This document shows, in pieces, positions 8,340 to 15,903 of a DNA stretch of 64,000 nucleotides. Numbering within the stretch: the stretch's first letter is position 1; every line of letters starts with the position of its first letter. The position numbers and the translations under genes were made by a program. A model generated the notes under the pieces. The model saw nothing but the letters and a program-made list of their open reading frames with translations. It was not told the DNA's origin and did no database searches. The stretch comes from Paenibacillus sacheonensis (GTDB lineage Bacteria > Bacillota > Bacilli > Paenibacillales > Paenibacillaceae), in contig NZ_JAAAMU010000001.1 in NCBI RefSeq assembly GCF_009909195.1, positions 620,001 through 684,000 on the forward strand, given 5' to 3'.

Positions 8340-9317
8340 ATGATAAACGGCCAGGTATTGGTTAGAGTTCCGGCCAGCACGGCGAATCTCGGTCCGGGCT
8401 TCGACACGCTTGGCATGGCGCTGTCGCTATATGCATGGATCGAGATGGAAGCGACCAAGGACGGAGAAACGGTCATCGAGCTGTACGGTGACGGGTTAAA
8501 CGGCATTCCGACGAACAAGACGAACTTGATTTACAAAGTCGCGCAGATGGTGTTCGAGGAAGCCGGCGTCAACATCCCGGAGCTTCGTATCGCCATGTAC
8601 AGCGACATACCACTGACGCGCGGCCTGGGAAGCAGCGCTTCTGCCATCGTCGGCGCGCTCGTGGCGGCGAATGCGCTGGCGGGCAGTCCGCTTAGCGAGG
8701 ACAAGCTGTTCCAGATGGCTTCCGAGCTGGAAGGCCATCCCGATAACGTCGGGGCCTCGTTGTTCGGGGGAATCGTCGTCTCCGCATGGGACGGGACCCG
8801 CGCGGAGAAGGTTCGTATCGCCCCTCACGAAAATTTGGAAGTGCTGGTGGCGATTCCGTCCTTCCAGTTGTCCACGGAGAAGGCGCGACATGCGCTGCCC
8901 GACAAGCTCGATATGAAGGACGCCGTCTTCAACGTAGCGAGCAGTTCGCTGCTCGTCGCGGCTTTCGCCAGCGGGAATCTGGAATTGATCTCATTCGCCA
9001 TGCGCGATAAGCTGCATCAGCCCTATCGTGCACCGCTCGTGCCGGGCATGTCGGAGATACTGGAGCAGGCGACGAGCCGCGGGGCGCTTGGCGTGGCGCT
9101 GAGCGGCGCCGGACCGACCCTGCTGACGCTCGTCGACCGCCGCAGCGCTAGGAAAGCGGAGCTGGAAGCCTTCCTGCTGAATACGCTGAAGCAGCACGGT
9201 ATCGAGGCTCAAACGATGTGGCTTGCGCCCGCTTTGGACGGTCCCGAGCTCACCACCTTCGAAGCAGGCAAGACAGTACCGTTCATGGAACGAATCAAAG
9301 GAGAAGTCAAGGCATGA
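8340..9317 (+). CDS. thrB: Homoserine kinase
   Basis: GHMP-family kinase that phosphorylates homoserine for threonine synthesis. It has the N-terminal VPASTANLGPGFD motif, the ATP-binding loop PLTRGLGSSASAIVG near residue 90, and the C-terminal ALSGAGPTLL motif. At 325 residues it has normal family length. GGAGGG at 8325-8330 selects ATG 8340 over the earlier in-frame ATG at 8298. A 139-nt gap after hom holds no recognisable signal. The stop overlaps the pheA start as ATGA. Confidence 0.96.
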   Translation: MINGQVLVRVPASTANLGPGFDTLGMALSLYAWIEMEATKDGETVIELYGDGLNGIPTNKTNLIYKVAQMVFEEAGVNIPELRIAMYSDIPLTRGLGSSASAIVGALVAANALAGSPLSEDKLFQMASELEGHPDNVGASLFGGIVVSAWDGTRAEKVRIAPHENLEVLVAIPSFQLSTEKARHALPDKLDMKDAVFNVASSSLLVAAFASGNLELISFAMRDKLHQPYRAPLVPGMSEILEQATSRGALGVALSGAGPTLLTLVDRRSARKAELEAFLLNTLKQHGIEAQTMWLAPALDGPELTTFEAGKTVPFMERIKGEVKA

Positions 9318-10189
9318 TTAGCGTAGCGTGTTTGACGAAAGGTTCGACGTCCGACGAAGCGGCCAGGCATATGCTGAACGGCTTCGGCGTCGATATTCGA
9401 TACGAGTATCATCGGATGATCGCAGACGTATTTCTGTCCACGGCGGAAGGGAAAACGAATTATGCCGTCATTCCGATCGAGAACACGATCGACGGTTCCG
9501 TCAGCCTGCATACCGATTGGCTCGTCGACGAGGTGAATTTGCCGATTCAAGCGGAATGGATCTACCCTTCCATTCAAAACTTGATCGGTGCATCTGCCGA
9601 GCTGAACGGGGAGAACGGCGAGCTGGCTTACGACCGCATCGTAAAAGTCATGAGTCATCCCGTCGCCATGGCGCAGTGCACGCAATATTTGAAACGTCAT
9701 CTCCCTCATGCCGAACTGGAGCATGTCGGAAGCACTTCCGAGGCGGTCCGCAACGTACGCGACAACCCGGGACGCGGTTGGGCGGCGATCGGCCAAGTGT
9801 CCGCCGCGGCGGACAATGATCTCGATCTGCTAGAGACGGCCGTTACCGACCATGACAACAATTACACCCGTTTCCTGCTCGCGGGGCCGGAGCCCTTCAC
9901 GCTGCGGGAATCGGAGAAGCACAAGACAAGCATTCTGATTACGCTGCCGGAAGATTATCCGGGTGCGCTGCATCAGGTGCTCTCCGCATTCTCCTGGCGC
10001 CGGATCAACCTGTCCCGTATCGAATCGCGGCCGACGAAGAAGAAATTAGGCAATTATTACTTCTTGATCGATATCGAGATGTCAATGGACTCCGTGCTGC
10101 TCCCGTCAGCCATTGCCGAAATCGAAGCTATTGGATGCCAGGTTCGCGTGCTGGGCAGCTATCCAAGCTTCACCTACGCGCCGCGTTAA
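9314..10189 (+). CDS. pheA: Prephenate dehydratase
   Basis: Converts prephenate to phenylpyruvate in phenylalanine synthesis. The 291-residue protein has the type-2 periplasmic-binding-like catalytic domain with the conserved IPIENTIDGSV and NNYTRFLLAG (TRF) segments, then a C-terminal ACT domain with the phenylalanine-binding ESRPTKK motif near residue 245. It overlaps thrB by 4 nt (ATGA), with AAAGGAG just upstream, so it is translationally coupled to threonine genes. No fused chorismate mutase domain is present. Confidence 0.96.
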   Translation: MISVACLTKGSTSDEAARHMLNGFGVDIRYEYHRMIADVFLSTAEGKTNYAVIPIENTIDGSVSLHTDWLVDEVNLPIQAEWIYPSIQNLIGASAELNGENGELAYDRIVKVMSHPVAMAQCTQYLKRHLPHAELEHVGSTSEAVRNVRDNPGRGWAAIGQVSAAADNDLDLLETAVTDHDNNYTRFLLAGPEPFTLRESEKHKTSILITLPEDYPGALHQVLSAFSWRRINLSRIESRPTKKKLGNYYFLIDIEMSMDSVLLPSAIAEIEAIGCQVRVLGSYPSFTYAPR

Positions 10190-10238
10190 CCTGAACGACG
10201 CGAGCGAATGACCCTCAAAAAGCGCTTGCTGCACGAAG

Positions 10239-10289
10239 ATTGAAGCTCTCCTAAGGCGTTTAGGCCTATGGGTGCTTCAATTTTTTTTT
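10239..10289 (+). terminator. Terminator after pheA
   Basis: ATTGAAGC (10239-10246) pairs with GCTTCAAT (10274-10281), with an inner CCTAA/TTAGG stem, followed by a run of nine T. Confidence 0.9.
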
Positions 10290-10397
10290 GTACGGGAGGG
10301 TGACACCCGCCCACCTCCTGCATAGGATGTAGGGATTGATAACGGGCGTTTGCCGCGTCTGCCTAAGGCGTAAAACGTGACAGGAGGTTTTTGGCGG

Positions 10398-12083
10398 GTG
10401 AAAATTCATATTGTGAAAAAGGGCGATACGCTGTACATGATAGCGCAGAAGTATAACGTATCGCTGGAAGAAATTTTAAAGCTCAACCCATCCATCTCGA
10501 ATCCGGACGAAATCGACATCGGCATGAAAATCAAAGTTCCCGCAGGACATGGCGGCGACATGGAGATCATGCACCAGCATGTCGTGCAGCAGGGGGATAC
10601 GCTTTGGAAACTGTCTAAGGCATGGGGCGTTCCGCTCGGCGATATGATCAAAGCCAATCCGCAGCTCAAAAACCCGAACGTGCTGCTGACCGGCGAAGTG
10701 GTGAACATTCCGAAACCAGGCATGCCGAGCACGATGCCGGAGATGCATGATACGGAATCGGGTCATCACAAATCGGGAACGGGCCATCATCCGCTTCATC
10801 CGGCTTCGGTCATGCATGGCGTTCAAGGGTTGATGGGTAAAATTCCGACCGTTAAAATACCTACGGGCAAGAAACCTACAGGTCCGAAAGCGGACACGAC
10901 ACCTATGCCTATGCCAGAACCGGTGCCGACTCCGATGCCGGTACCGACGGAAGTGCCGATTGCGGAGAAGAAATATCCCGTTCACAAGCCTTACGAGCAA
11001 AGCGTGGATTTGTTCAAGCAATACGGTATTCCTGCTACAGAGGTCATGTCGCTTCATGACATGCAGGCGGCTCCGGTATCGTCAGCGCCGATTCACAGCG
11101 GCTACGGATACAGCCAGCCGACAAGCGTCGCTCCGGCATCCACAGGCGGTTATGGCTACCATCAGCCGACGATGGTATCGCCGGCAATGACGGGCGGCTA
11201 TGGCTACGAGCAGCCATCGATGGTATCGCCAGCGATGACGGGCGGCTATGGCTATGGTCAACCGACGATGGTATCGCCGGCAATGACGGGCGGTTATGGC
11301 TACGGTCAGCCGACAATGGTATCGCCGGCGATGACGGGCGGTTACGGTTACGAACAGCCGACGATGGTATCGCCGGCAATGACGGGCGGCTACGGTTACG
11401 AGCAGCCGACGATGGTATCCCCGGCGATGACGGGCGGCTATGGTTACGAACAGCCAACGATGGTATCGCCGGCAATGACGGGCGGCTATGGTTATGAACA
11501 GCCTACGGCCGTAAGCCCTGCTGCAGCATCGCCCGAAGGCGGCGCAGGCCTTCCATGGGGAGCACCGAATTACGGCTGGGGTTCGCCGATGGTAAGCCCG
11601 GCTAGCGACGAGAATAGCGGGCCTGGCTTTGTATCGCCGGAAAACATGGGACCGATGGGCGGCTACGGCTACGGCGGCTATAATCCGTCGATGGTATCGC
11701 CGGAAAACACGGGACCGATGGGCGGCTACGGCTACGGCGGTTACAATCCGTCGATGGTATCGCCGGAAAACACGGGACCGATGGGCGGCTACGGCTACGG
11801 CGGCTATAATCCGTCGATGGTATCGCCAGCAAATATGGGACCGCAGTATACCTACGGATATGCAGGCAACGGCCAAGTCTCGCCAGTAAACACGACGGGT
11901 AAAAAGCCTTGCAATTGCGGCTGCCATGAGAAACGCGAGGAAGAGGATTTCGAAGTGGAGTCGGAACCGGTAAAGGTGAGCAAGTCCGCCGCTGGCCGGA
12001 AGCCGGCCAAGAAGGCCGTCATTCGCCAAGCGCGTACCCTGAAACCGAAGCGCCGTGACAGTCTGCCTTGGATTAACCGTTAA
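10398..12083 (+). CDS. safA: SafA-like spore coat/cortex LysM protein with Gly-Tyr-rich repeats
   Basis: Probable spore coat morphogenetic protein. Two LysM domains, about residues 2-48 (HIVKKGDTLYMIAQKYNVSL) and 60-105 (VVQQGDTLWKLSKAWGV), would bind cortex peptidoglycan. A Pro/Met/Thr-rich linker follows, then nine 16-residue repeats and three 21-residue repeats rich in Gly, Tyr and Pro. The tail has a small Cys cluster (CNCGCH), an acidic stretch and a Lys/Arg-rich end. The 561-residue product starts at GTG 10398, 10 nt after AGGAGG at 10382-10387. The SafA assignment rests on N-terminal LysM, low-complexity body and position before bofC and ruvA; the repeats themselves match no family I recognise. 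Confidence 0.78.
   Translation: MKIHIVKKGDTLYMIAQKYNVSLEEILKLNPSISNPDEIDIGMKIKVPAGHGGDMEIMHQHVVQQGDTLWKLSKAWGVPLGDMIKANPQLKNPNVLLTGEVVNIPKPGMPSTMPEMHDTESGHHKSGTGHHPLHPASVMHGVQGLMGKIPTVKIPTGKKPTGPKADTTPMPMPEPVPTPMPVPTEVPIAEKKYPVHKPYEQSVDLFKQYGIPATEVMSLHDMQAAPVSSAPIHSGYGYSQPTSVAPASTGGYGYHQPTMVSPAMTGGYGYEQPSMVSPAMTGGYGYGQPTMVSPAMTGGYGYGQPTMVSPAMTGGYGYEQPTMVSPAMTGGYGYEQPTMVSPAMTGGYGYEQPTMVSPAMTGGYGYEQPTAVSPAAASPEGGAGLPWGAPNYGWGSPMVSPASDENSGPGFVSPENMGPMGGYGYGGYNPSMVSPENTGPMGGYGYGGYNPSMVSPENTGPMGGYGYGGYNPSMVSPANMGPQYTYGYAGNGQVSPVNTTGKKPCNCGCHEKREEEDFEVESEPVKVSKSAAGRKPAKKAVIRQARTLKPKRRDSLPWINR
11097..11528 (+). repeat. Nine tandem 48-bp units inside the LysM coat gene
   Basis: Each unit encodes 16 residues of the form GGYGYxQPTMVSPAMT, where x is E, G, H or S. 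The middle seven are nearly identical; the first and last are diverged. Synonymous third-base differences exist between units, so the array is not a very recent expansion. Confidence 0.95.
11628..11816 (+). repeat. Three tandem 63-bp units inside the LysM coat gene
   Basis: Each unit encodes 21 residues with VSPEN, GPMGGYGYGGYN and PS in order. It shares the VSP and GGYGY elements with the 48-bp repeat upstream, suggesting both arose from one ancestral motif. Confidence 0.93.
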
Positions 12084-12097
12084 TAACAAGCAGCAGA

Positions 12098-12136
12098 CCC
12101 CGCATGCATCGAACAGCGATGCGTGCGGGGCTTTAT
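12098..12136 (+). terminator. Terminator after the LysM coat gene
   Basis: CCCCGCATGCATCG pairs with CGATGCGTGCGGGG across a 5-nt loop (12098-12130), followed by CTTTATT. Confidence 0.85.
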
Positions 12137-12212
12137 TATGCGCCGCGTTCGCATGCATAATTCCCCAGTCGAAGTGACAGACTAACAAAAAAAGAAAATG
12201 GGGGAAACCCAT

Positions 12213-12890
12213 ATGATGATATTCAGCCTTTGGCGAAAAGTGAAACAGAAACTGAAACGCGGTAAACGGCCGATCTGGCAGCTGGCATGCGGCATGCTTT
12301 TATCGACGGCGTGCCTGTTCTTGTCGCCGGCCGCGGAAGGTAGTGCAGGCGCCGAACCGCAAGACGTTCCGCAAGCTGAATCTCCAGTCGTGCGGCAGCA
12401 GCCGGAAGGCGGCGGCAGCAGCGTCATCGATGCGCTGTCCGATATGCAGGAGAAGGTAACGGTTAAGCTCCGGCGCGTATACATTTGCGGCGTGGAATCG
12501 GAGACGATCGGCGTTTTGAGCTCCGCGGATGCTCTGCGCATGATGAAACAGCACCACGAATGGACGGCGATAGTGGACGAGCAGGGTGCGGTCGTCATGG
12601 AGCAGCGGATCGACGATTTGTCGGAATCGTGCAAACGCAGCGCTTATTTCGGCCTGGACAAGCTTGGACGACTGTCTCTCTTTGACGGCGAGCCTAAGAA
12701 AGAGAAAGTCATGCGGACGTTCTTCCAGCTGGACGTGAACTATATGGAGAGCAGCCTGCCCAAGGAACGGGTAGAAGAGCTGGAGAACGGCATTCGCATC
12801 TCGGATAAGGACGCGTTCAACAGCGTGCTTTCGACGTACAGCGACTATGCGGTCGCGCGCACGCAGAAGGTTATGAAACGAACGTACTAA
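12213..12890 (+). CDS. bofC: BofC, forespore intermembrane regulator of sigma-K activation
   Basis: Secreted from the forespore into the intermembrane space, BofC limits SpoIVB-dependent activation of the SpoIVFB complex, the product of the first genes in this window. An N-terminal hydrophobic segment (about residues 18-36) serves for secretion. The C-terminal BofC domain shows IDDLSESCKRSAYFGL, RLSLFDGEPKKEKVM and FFQLDVNYMESSLP. The product has 225 residues; ATG 12198, 12213 and 12216 are all possible, and 12213 is chosen because the GGGGGA at 12200-12205 best serves it. Confidence 0.9.
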   Translation: MMIFSLWRKVKQKLKRGKRPIWQLACGMLLSTACLFLSPAAEGSAGAEPQDVPQAESPVVRQQPEGGGSSVIDALSDMQEKVTVKLRRVYICGVESETIGVLSSADALRMMKQHHEWTAIVDEQGAVVMEQRIDDLSESCKRSAYFGLDKLGRLSLFDGEPKKEKVMRTFFQLDVNYMESSLPKERVEELENGIRISDKDAFNSVLSTYSDYAVARTQKVMKRTY

Positions 12891-12927
12891 AGCGTTCGGA
12901 GATTGATAAAGGTCAGGTTTGGACGAA

Positions 12928-12958
12928 GGACGGCTGCAACGGGCAGCCGTCCTTTTGC
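12928..12958 (+). terminator. Terminator after bofC
   Basis: GGACGGCTGC (12928-12937) pairs with GCAGCCGTCC (12943-12952), followed by TTTTG. Confidence 0.88.
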
Positions 12959-12997
12959 TTGTTCGTCCGGATGGTGCCGGCTGGGACAAAACGCGTG

Positions 12998-13026
12998 TTC
13001 TCATTCGTTCCATCATTTGATATAAT
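12998..13026 (+). promoter_or_regulatory. Promoter of the ruvCAB operon
   Basis: TTCTCA at 12998-13003, 17-bp spacer, TATAAT at 13021-13026 preceded by TG (extended -10). The 164 bases from here to ruvC hold no gene that I can support. Confidence 0.65.
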
Positions 13027-13190
13027 GGGAGGAAGCCGTTTTTTGGTTCGTGTCCGTACGCCTCTAGGCGGATCGTCTTCCGTAACGCGTGGATGACCGG
13101 TGCAGGACGCGCTGACGCCAAGGACGGAGCTGGGTGTTTCGGCTGTAAGGCAAGCTAATAATCGCGGTTGGCGTGGGGAGAGAAGAAGCT

Positions 13191-13694
13191 TTGCGAGTAT
13201 TAGGCATAGATCCGGGTATCGCCATCGTAGGCTTCGGATTCATCGACAAAATCGGGAGCAAGCTCGTTCCCGTGCAATACGGATGTATCACGACGGAAGC
13301 GCGTACGCCGCAGGAAGAGCGTTTGAAGCAGGTCTACGAGTCTGCCTGCGCGCTGATGGACCGTTATAAACCAGACACGCTTGGCATCGAGAAGCTGTTT
13401 TTTAACCGCAACGTCACGACGGCGTTTTCGGTCGGCCAGGCCAGGGGCGTCGTGATCTTGGCGGCTGCCCAGCGGGGGATTCCCGTCATGGAGTATACGC
13501 CGCTTCAAGTGAAGCAAGCGGTCGTCGGCTACGGTAAAGCGGAGAAGCGGCAGGTGCAGGAGATGGTGAAGATGCTGCTGAAGCTGAGCGCCATTCCCAA
13601 GCCGGACGACGTCGCGGATGCGCTTGCGGTGGCGATTTGCCATGCGCACTCAACCGTGCTGGCGAACAAAATCAATGGGGTGAACCGTTCATGA
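13191..13694 (+). CDS. ruvC: Holliday junction endonuclease RuvC
   Basis: Resolves Holliday junctions by paired nicks, with RuvAB. The 167-residue protein keeps the acidic active site: Asp in GIDPG (residue 7), Glu in GIEKLFF (about 66) and the two Asp of DVADALAVA (about 138 and 141). TTG 13191 is chosen, with GGGGAG 10 nt upstream, since it gives the usual N-terminus RVLGIDPG. B. subtilis has RecU in place of RuvC, so its presence separates this organism from Bacillus. It overlaps ruvA by ATGA. Confidence 0.96.
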   Translation: MRVLGIDPGIAIVGFGFIDKIGSKLVPVQYGCITTEARTPQEERLKQVYESACALMDRYKPDTLGIEKLFFNRNVTTAFSVGQARGVVILAAAQRGIPVMEYTPLQVKQAVVGYGKAEKRQVQEMVKMLLKLSAIPKPDDVADALAVAICHAHSTVLANKINGVNRS

Positions 13695-14323
13695 TCGATT
13701 ATGTTAGGGGCCGGGTCGTCCATCTCGATACGGAATTCGTGGTCGTGGACGTCCATGATATCGGCTATCAAATTTTCACTCCGAATCCGTACGCGTTCGC
13801 CAAAAACGACGACATCATTACGATTTATACGCATCATCACGTTCGGGAAGACGCCGCGCTGCTCTTCGGATTCGCAAACCGCGACGAGCAGGCGATGTTC
13901 CGCAAGCTGCTGGACGTCTCGGGTATCGGACCGCGCGTAGCGCTTGGCATCCTGGCCGGCGGCAAGCCGGAGACGATCGCCGCCGCGATCCAGCAGGAGA
14001 ATTTGACGTTTCTGACGAAGCTGCCGGGCATCGGGAAGAAAACGGCGCAGCGCATGGTGCTTGACTTGAAGGATAAGCTGGATGCGATTCCGGGCGGATT
14101 CAGTTTCGCTGCGGCGGGCATCATGCTGGAGGATCCGGGATCGGGAGCCGCGGAAGCGGAAGGCGGCCAAATCTGGCGCGAGGCGCGCGAGGCGCTGATG
14201 ACGCTGGGCTATACGGCGGCCGAGCTCGACCGCGCATGGCAGTCGATGAAGGGGACGGACATTCCGAACGAGTCGGTAGACGCGCTCATGAAGCGGGCGC
14301 TTCAGCAGTTGTTCAAAGGTTAG
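13691..14323 (+). CDS. ruvA: Holliday junction branch migration protein RuvA
   Basis: Tetrameric junction-binding subunit of RuvAB. The 210-residue product has the N-terminal OB-fold (MIDYVRGRVVHLD), two helix-hairpin-helix motifs (LLDVSGIGPRVALGIL and KLPGIGKKTAQRMVLDL), and a C-terminal domain III that contacts RuvB (EAREALMTLGYTAAELDRA). GGGGTGA precedes the ATG, which overlaps the ruvC stop. Confidence 0.98.
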   Translation: MIDYVRGRVVHLDTEFVVVDVHDIGYQIFTPNPYAFAKNDDIITIYTHHHVREDAALLFGFANRDEQAMFRKLLDVSGIGPRVALGILAGGKPETIAAAIQQENLTFLTKLPGIGKKTAQRMVLDLKDKLDAIPGGFSFAAAGIMLEDPGSGAAEAEGGQIWREAREALMTLGYTAAELDRAWQSMKGTDIPNESVDALMKRALQQLFKG

Positions 14324-14342
14324 TGGAGAGGGGCAAGCGTGA

Positions 14343-15398
14343 ATGGACGAGAGGATTATTTCCGCCAACCTCATGATGGAAGATCAAGCGGTGGAGCTTA
14401 GCTTGCGTCCCCGCTATTTGTCCGAATATATCGGCCAGTCGCAAGTGAAAGACAATCTGAAAGTGTTTATCGAAGCGGCGAAGCTGCGCAAAGAGGCGCT
14501 GGACCACGTGCTGCTTTACGGACCGCCCGGACTTGGCAAGACGACGCTGTCGAACATTATCGCGAACGAGCTCGGCGTCAATCTGAGGACGACAAGCGGG
14601 CCGGCCATCGAGCGGCCGGGCGATTTGGCCGCGCTGTTGACGAACCTGCAGGAAGGCGACGTGCTGTTCATCGACGAGATTCACCGCCTTCACCGCACGG
14701 TGGAGGAAGTGCTCTATCCGGCGATGGAGGATTTCGCGCTTGATATTATGATCGGCAAAGGCCCAAGCGCGCGATCGGTTCGGCTTGAGCTGCCGCCGTT
14801 CACGCTGATCGGGGCGACGACGCGCGCCGGCTTGCTGTCGGCTCCGCTTCGCGATCGGTTCGGCGTCGTCAGCCGGCTGGAATTTTACACGGTCGACGAA
14901 CTGGCGTATATCGTCACGCGCGCTTCGGAAATTCTCGGCGTCAGCGTGATCGGCGAAGCGGCGCAGGAAATCGCCATGCGCTCCCGGGGTACGCCGCGGA
15001 TTGCGAACCGCCTCTTGAAGCGGGTGCGCGATTTCGCGCAGGTGCGCGGGGACGGCATCGTCACGCATGAGCTGGCGCGTTCCGCGCTCGGGCTTATCCA
15101 AGTGGATCCGCTCGGGCTCGACAGCATCGATCATAAGATGCTGCGCGCCATGATCACGATTTATCGCGGCGGCCCTGTCGGACTGGATACGATTGCCGCG
15201 ACGATCGGCGAGGAAGGGCAGACGATCGAGGATGTATACGAGCCGTATCTGATGCAGATTGGTTTCCTGCAGCGGACGCCTCGCGGGCGAATGGTAACCC
15301 CGCTTGCTTATCGCCATTTGGGACTGCCCGTTCCCCAAGATAACGCCGGAATAGGCGATGCGGGAGACGTGAAGGAAGAAGGAGGCGGCTTCGTCTAA
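14343..15398 (+). CDS. ruvB: Holliday junction DNA helicase RuvB
   Basis: Hexameric AAA+ motor for branch migration. The 351-residue protein has Walker [10 protein letters not shown] (about residue 61), Walker B FIDEIHRL, sensor 1 GATTRAGLL and sensor 2 [12 protein letters not shown], then a winged-helix end ([11 protein letters not shown]). A GGAGAGGGG Shine-Dalgarno lies in the 19-nt gap after ruvA. The stop overlaps the next start (TAATG). Confidence 0.98.
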   Translation: MDERIISANLMMEDQAVELSLRPRYLSEYIGQSQVKDNLKVFIEAAKLRKEALDHVLLYGPPGLGKTTLSNIIANELGVNLRTTSGPAIERPGDLAALLTNLQEGDVLFIDEIHRLHRTVEEVLYPAMEDFALDIMIGKGPSARSVRLELPPFTLIGATTRAGLLSAPLRDRFGVVSRLEFYTVDELAYIVTRASEILGVSVIGEAAQEIAMRSRGTPRIANRLLKRVRDFAQVRGDGIVTHELARSALGLIQVDPLGLDSIDHKMLRAMITIYRGGPVGLDTIAATIGEEGQTIEDVYEPYLMQIGFLQRTPRGRMVTPLAYRHLGLPVPQDNAGIGDAGDVKEEGGGFV

Positions 15399-15844
15399 TG
15401 GGCTCTAGAAGGAAACAAGCTGAAGAAGAGAGGCGCGAGAAGCTGATCGTACTTTATGACGGTACCTGCAATTTATGTTTAGCCAGCGTTCGCCGTTTGA
15501 AAGAGCTTCAGTCGACCGCGATTTTGCGGTTTATTCCCGTTCAGTCTCTCGAGGAAACGTATGAATCGATTCCCGAGCTTTCAGCTGTAACCGAAGAACA
15601 GCTTCTGACGAAAATGCATGTGGTGGAAATGGATGGCACGATGCATGCCGGTGCCGCGGGCGTCGTTCGTATTTTGAGAACGGTGCGCGGGCTTCGATGG
15701 CTTGCGCCGTTATATAAAGTGCCCGGTCTACGCGGAGCGGCGGATTTTGCTTACCGCTTCATAGCGGGCCGGCGGTATGAATGGTTTGGAAAGACGGACG
15801 ACAGTTGTCATGACGGCGCATGCGCGCTGCCCAAAAGGGATTAA
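15398..15844 (+). CDS. DCC-family (DUF393) thioredoxin-like protein
   Basis: A 148-residue protein with the diagnostic DxxCxxC motif as VLYDGTCNLCLASVRRL near residue 20, and the later LRWLAPLYKVPGL and RRYEWFG segments of the DCC family. These are thioredoxin-fold proteins of mostly unknown function, presumed to do thiol-disulfide chemistry. A second Cys pair (CHDGAC) lies near the C-terminus. The start overlaps the ruvB stop by one base, so it is co-expressed with ruvCAB. Confidence 0.85.
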   Translation: MGSRRKQAEEERREKLIVLYDGTCNLCLASVRRLKELQSTAILRFIPVQSLEETYESIPELSAVTEEQLLTKMHVVEMDGTMHAGAAGVVRILRTVRGLRWLAPLYKVPGLRGAADFAYRFIAGRRYEWFGKTDDSCHDGACALPKRD

Positions 15845-15903
15845 GCGAGCCGATGCTTACGAAGTAGTTTTGCTGCGCAAAACTTTAAGGAGGACGAATA
15901 GCC

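Noticed and set aside
11082..12212. A 376-codon open frame on the minus strand of the LysM coat gene
   Set aside because: It mirrors the tandem repeats of the plus-strand gene, is full of Arg/His/Tyr repeats, and has no ribosome binding site or family signature.
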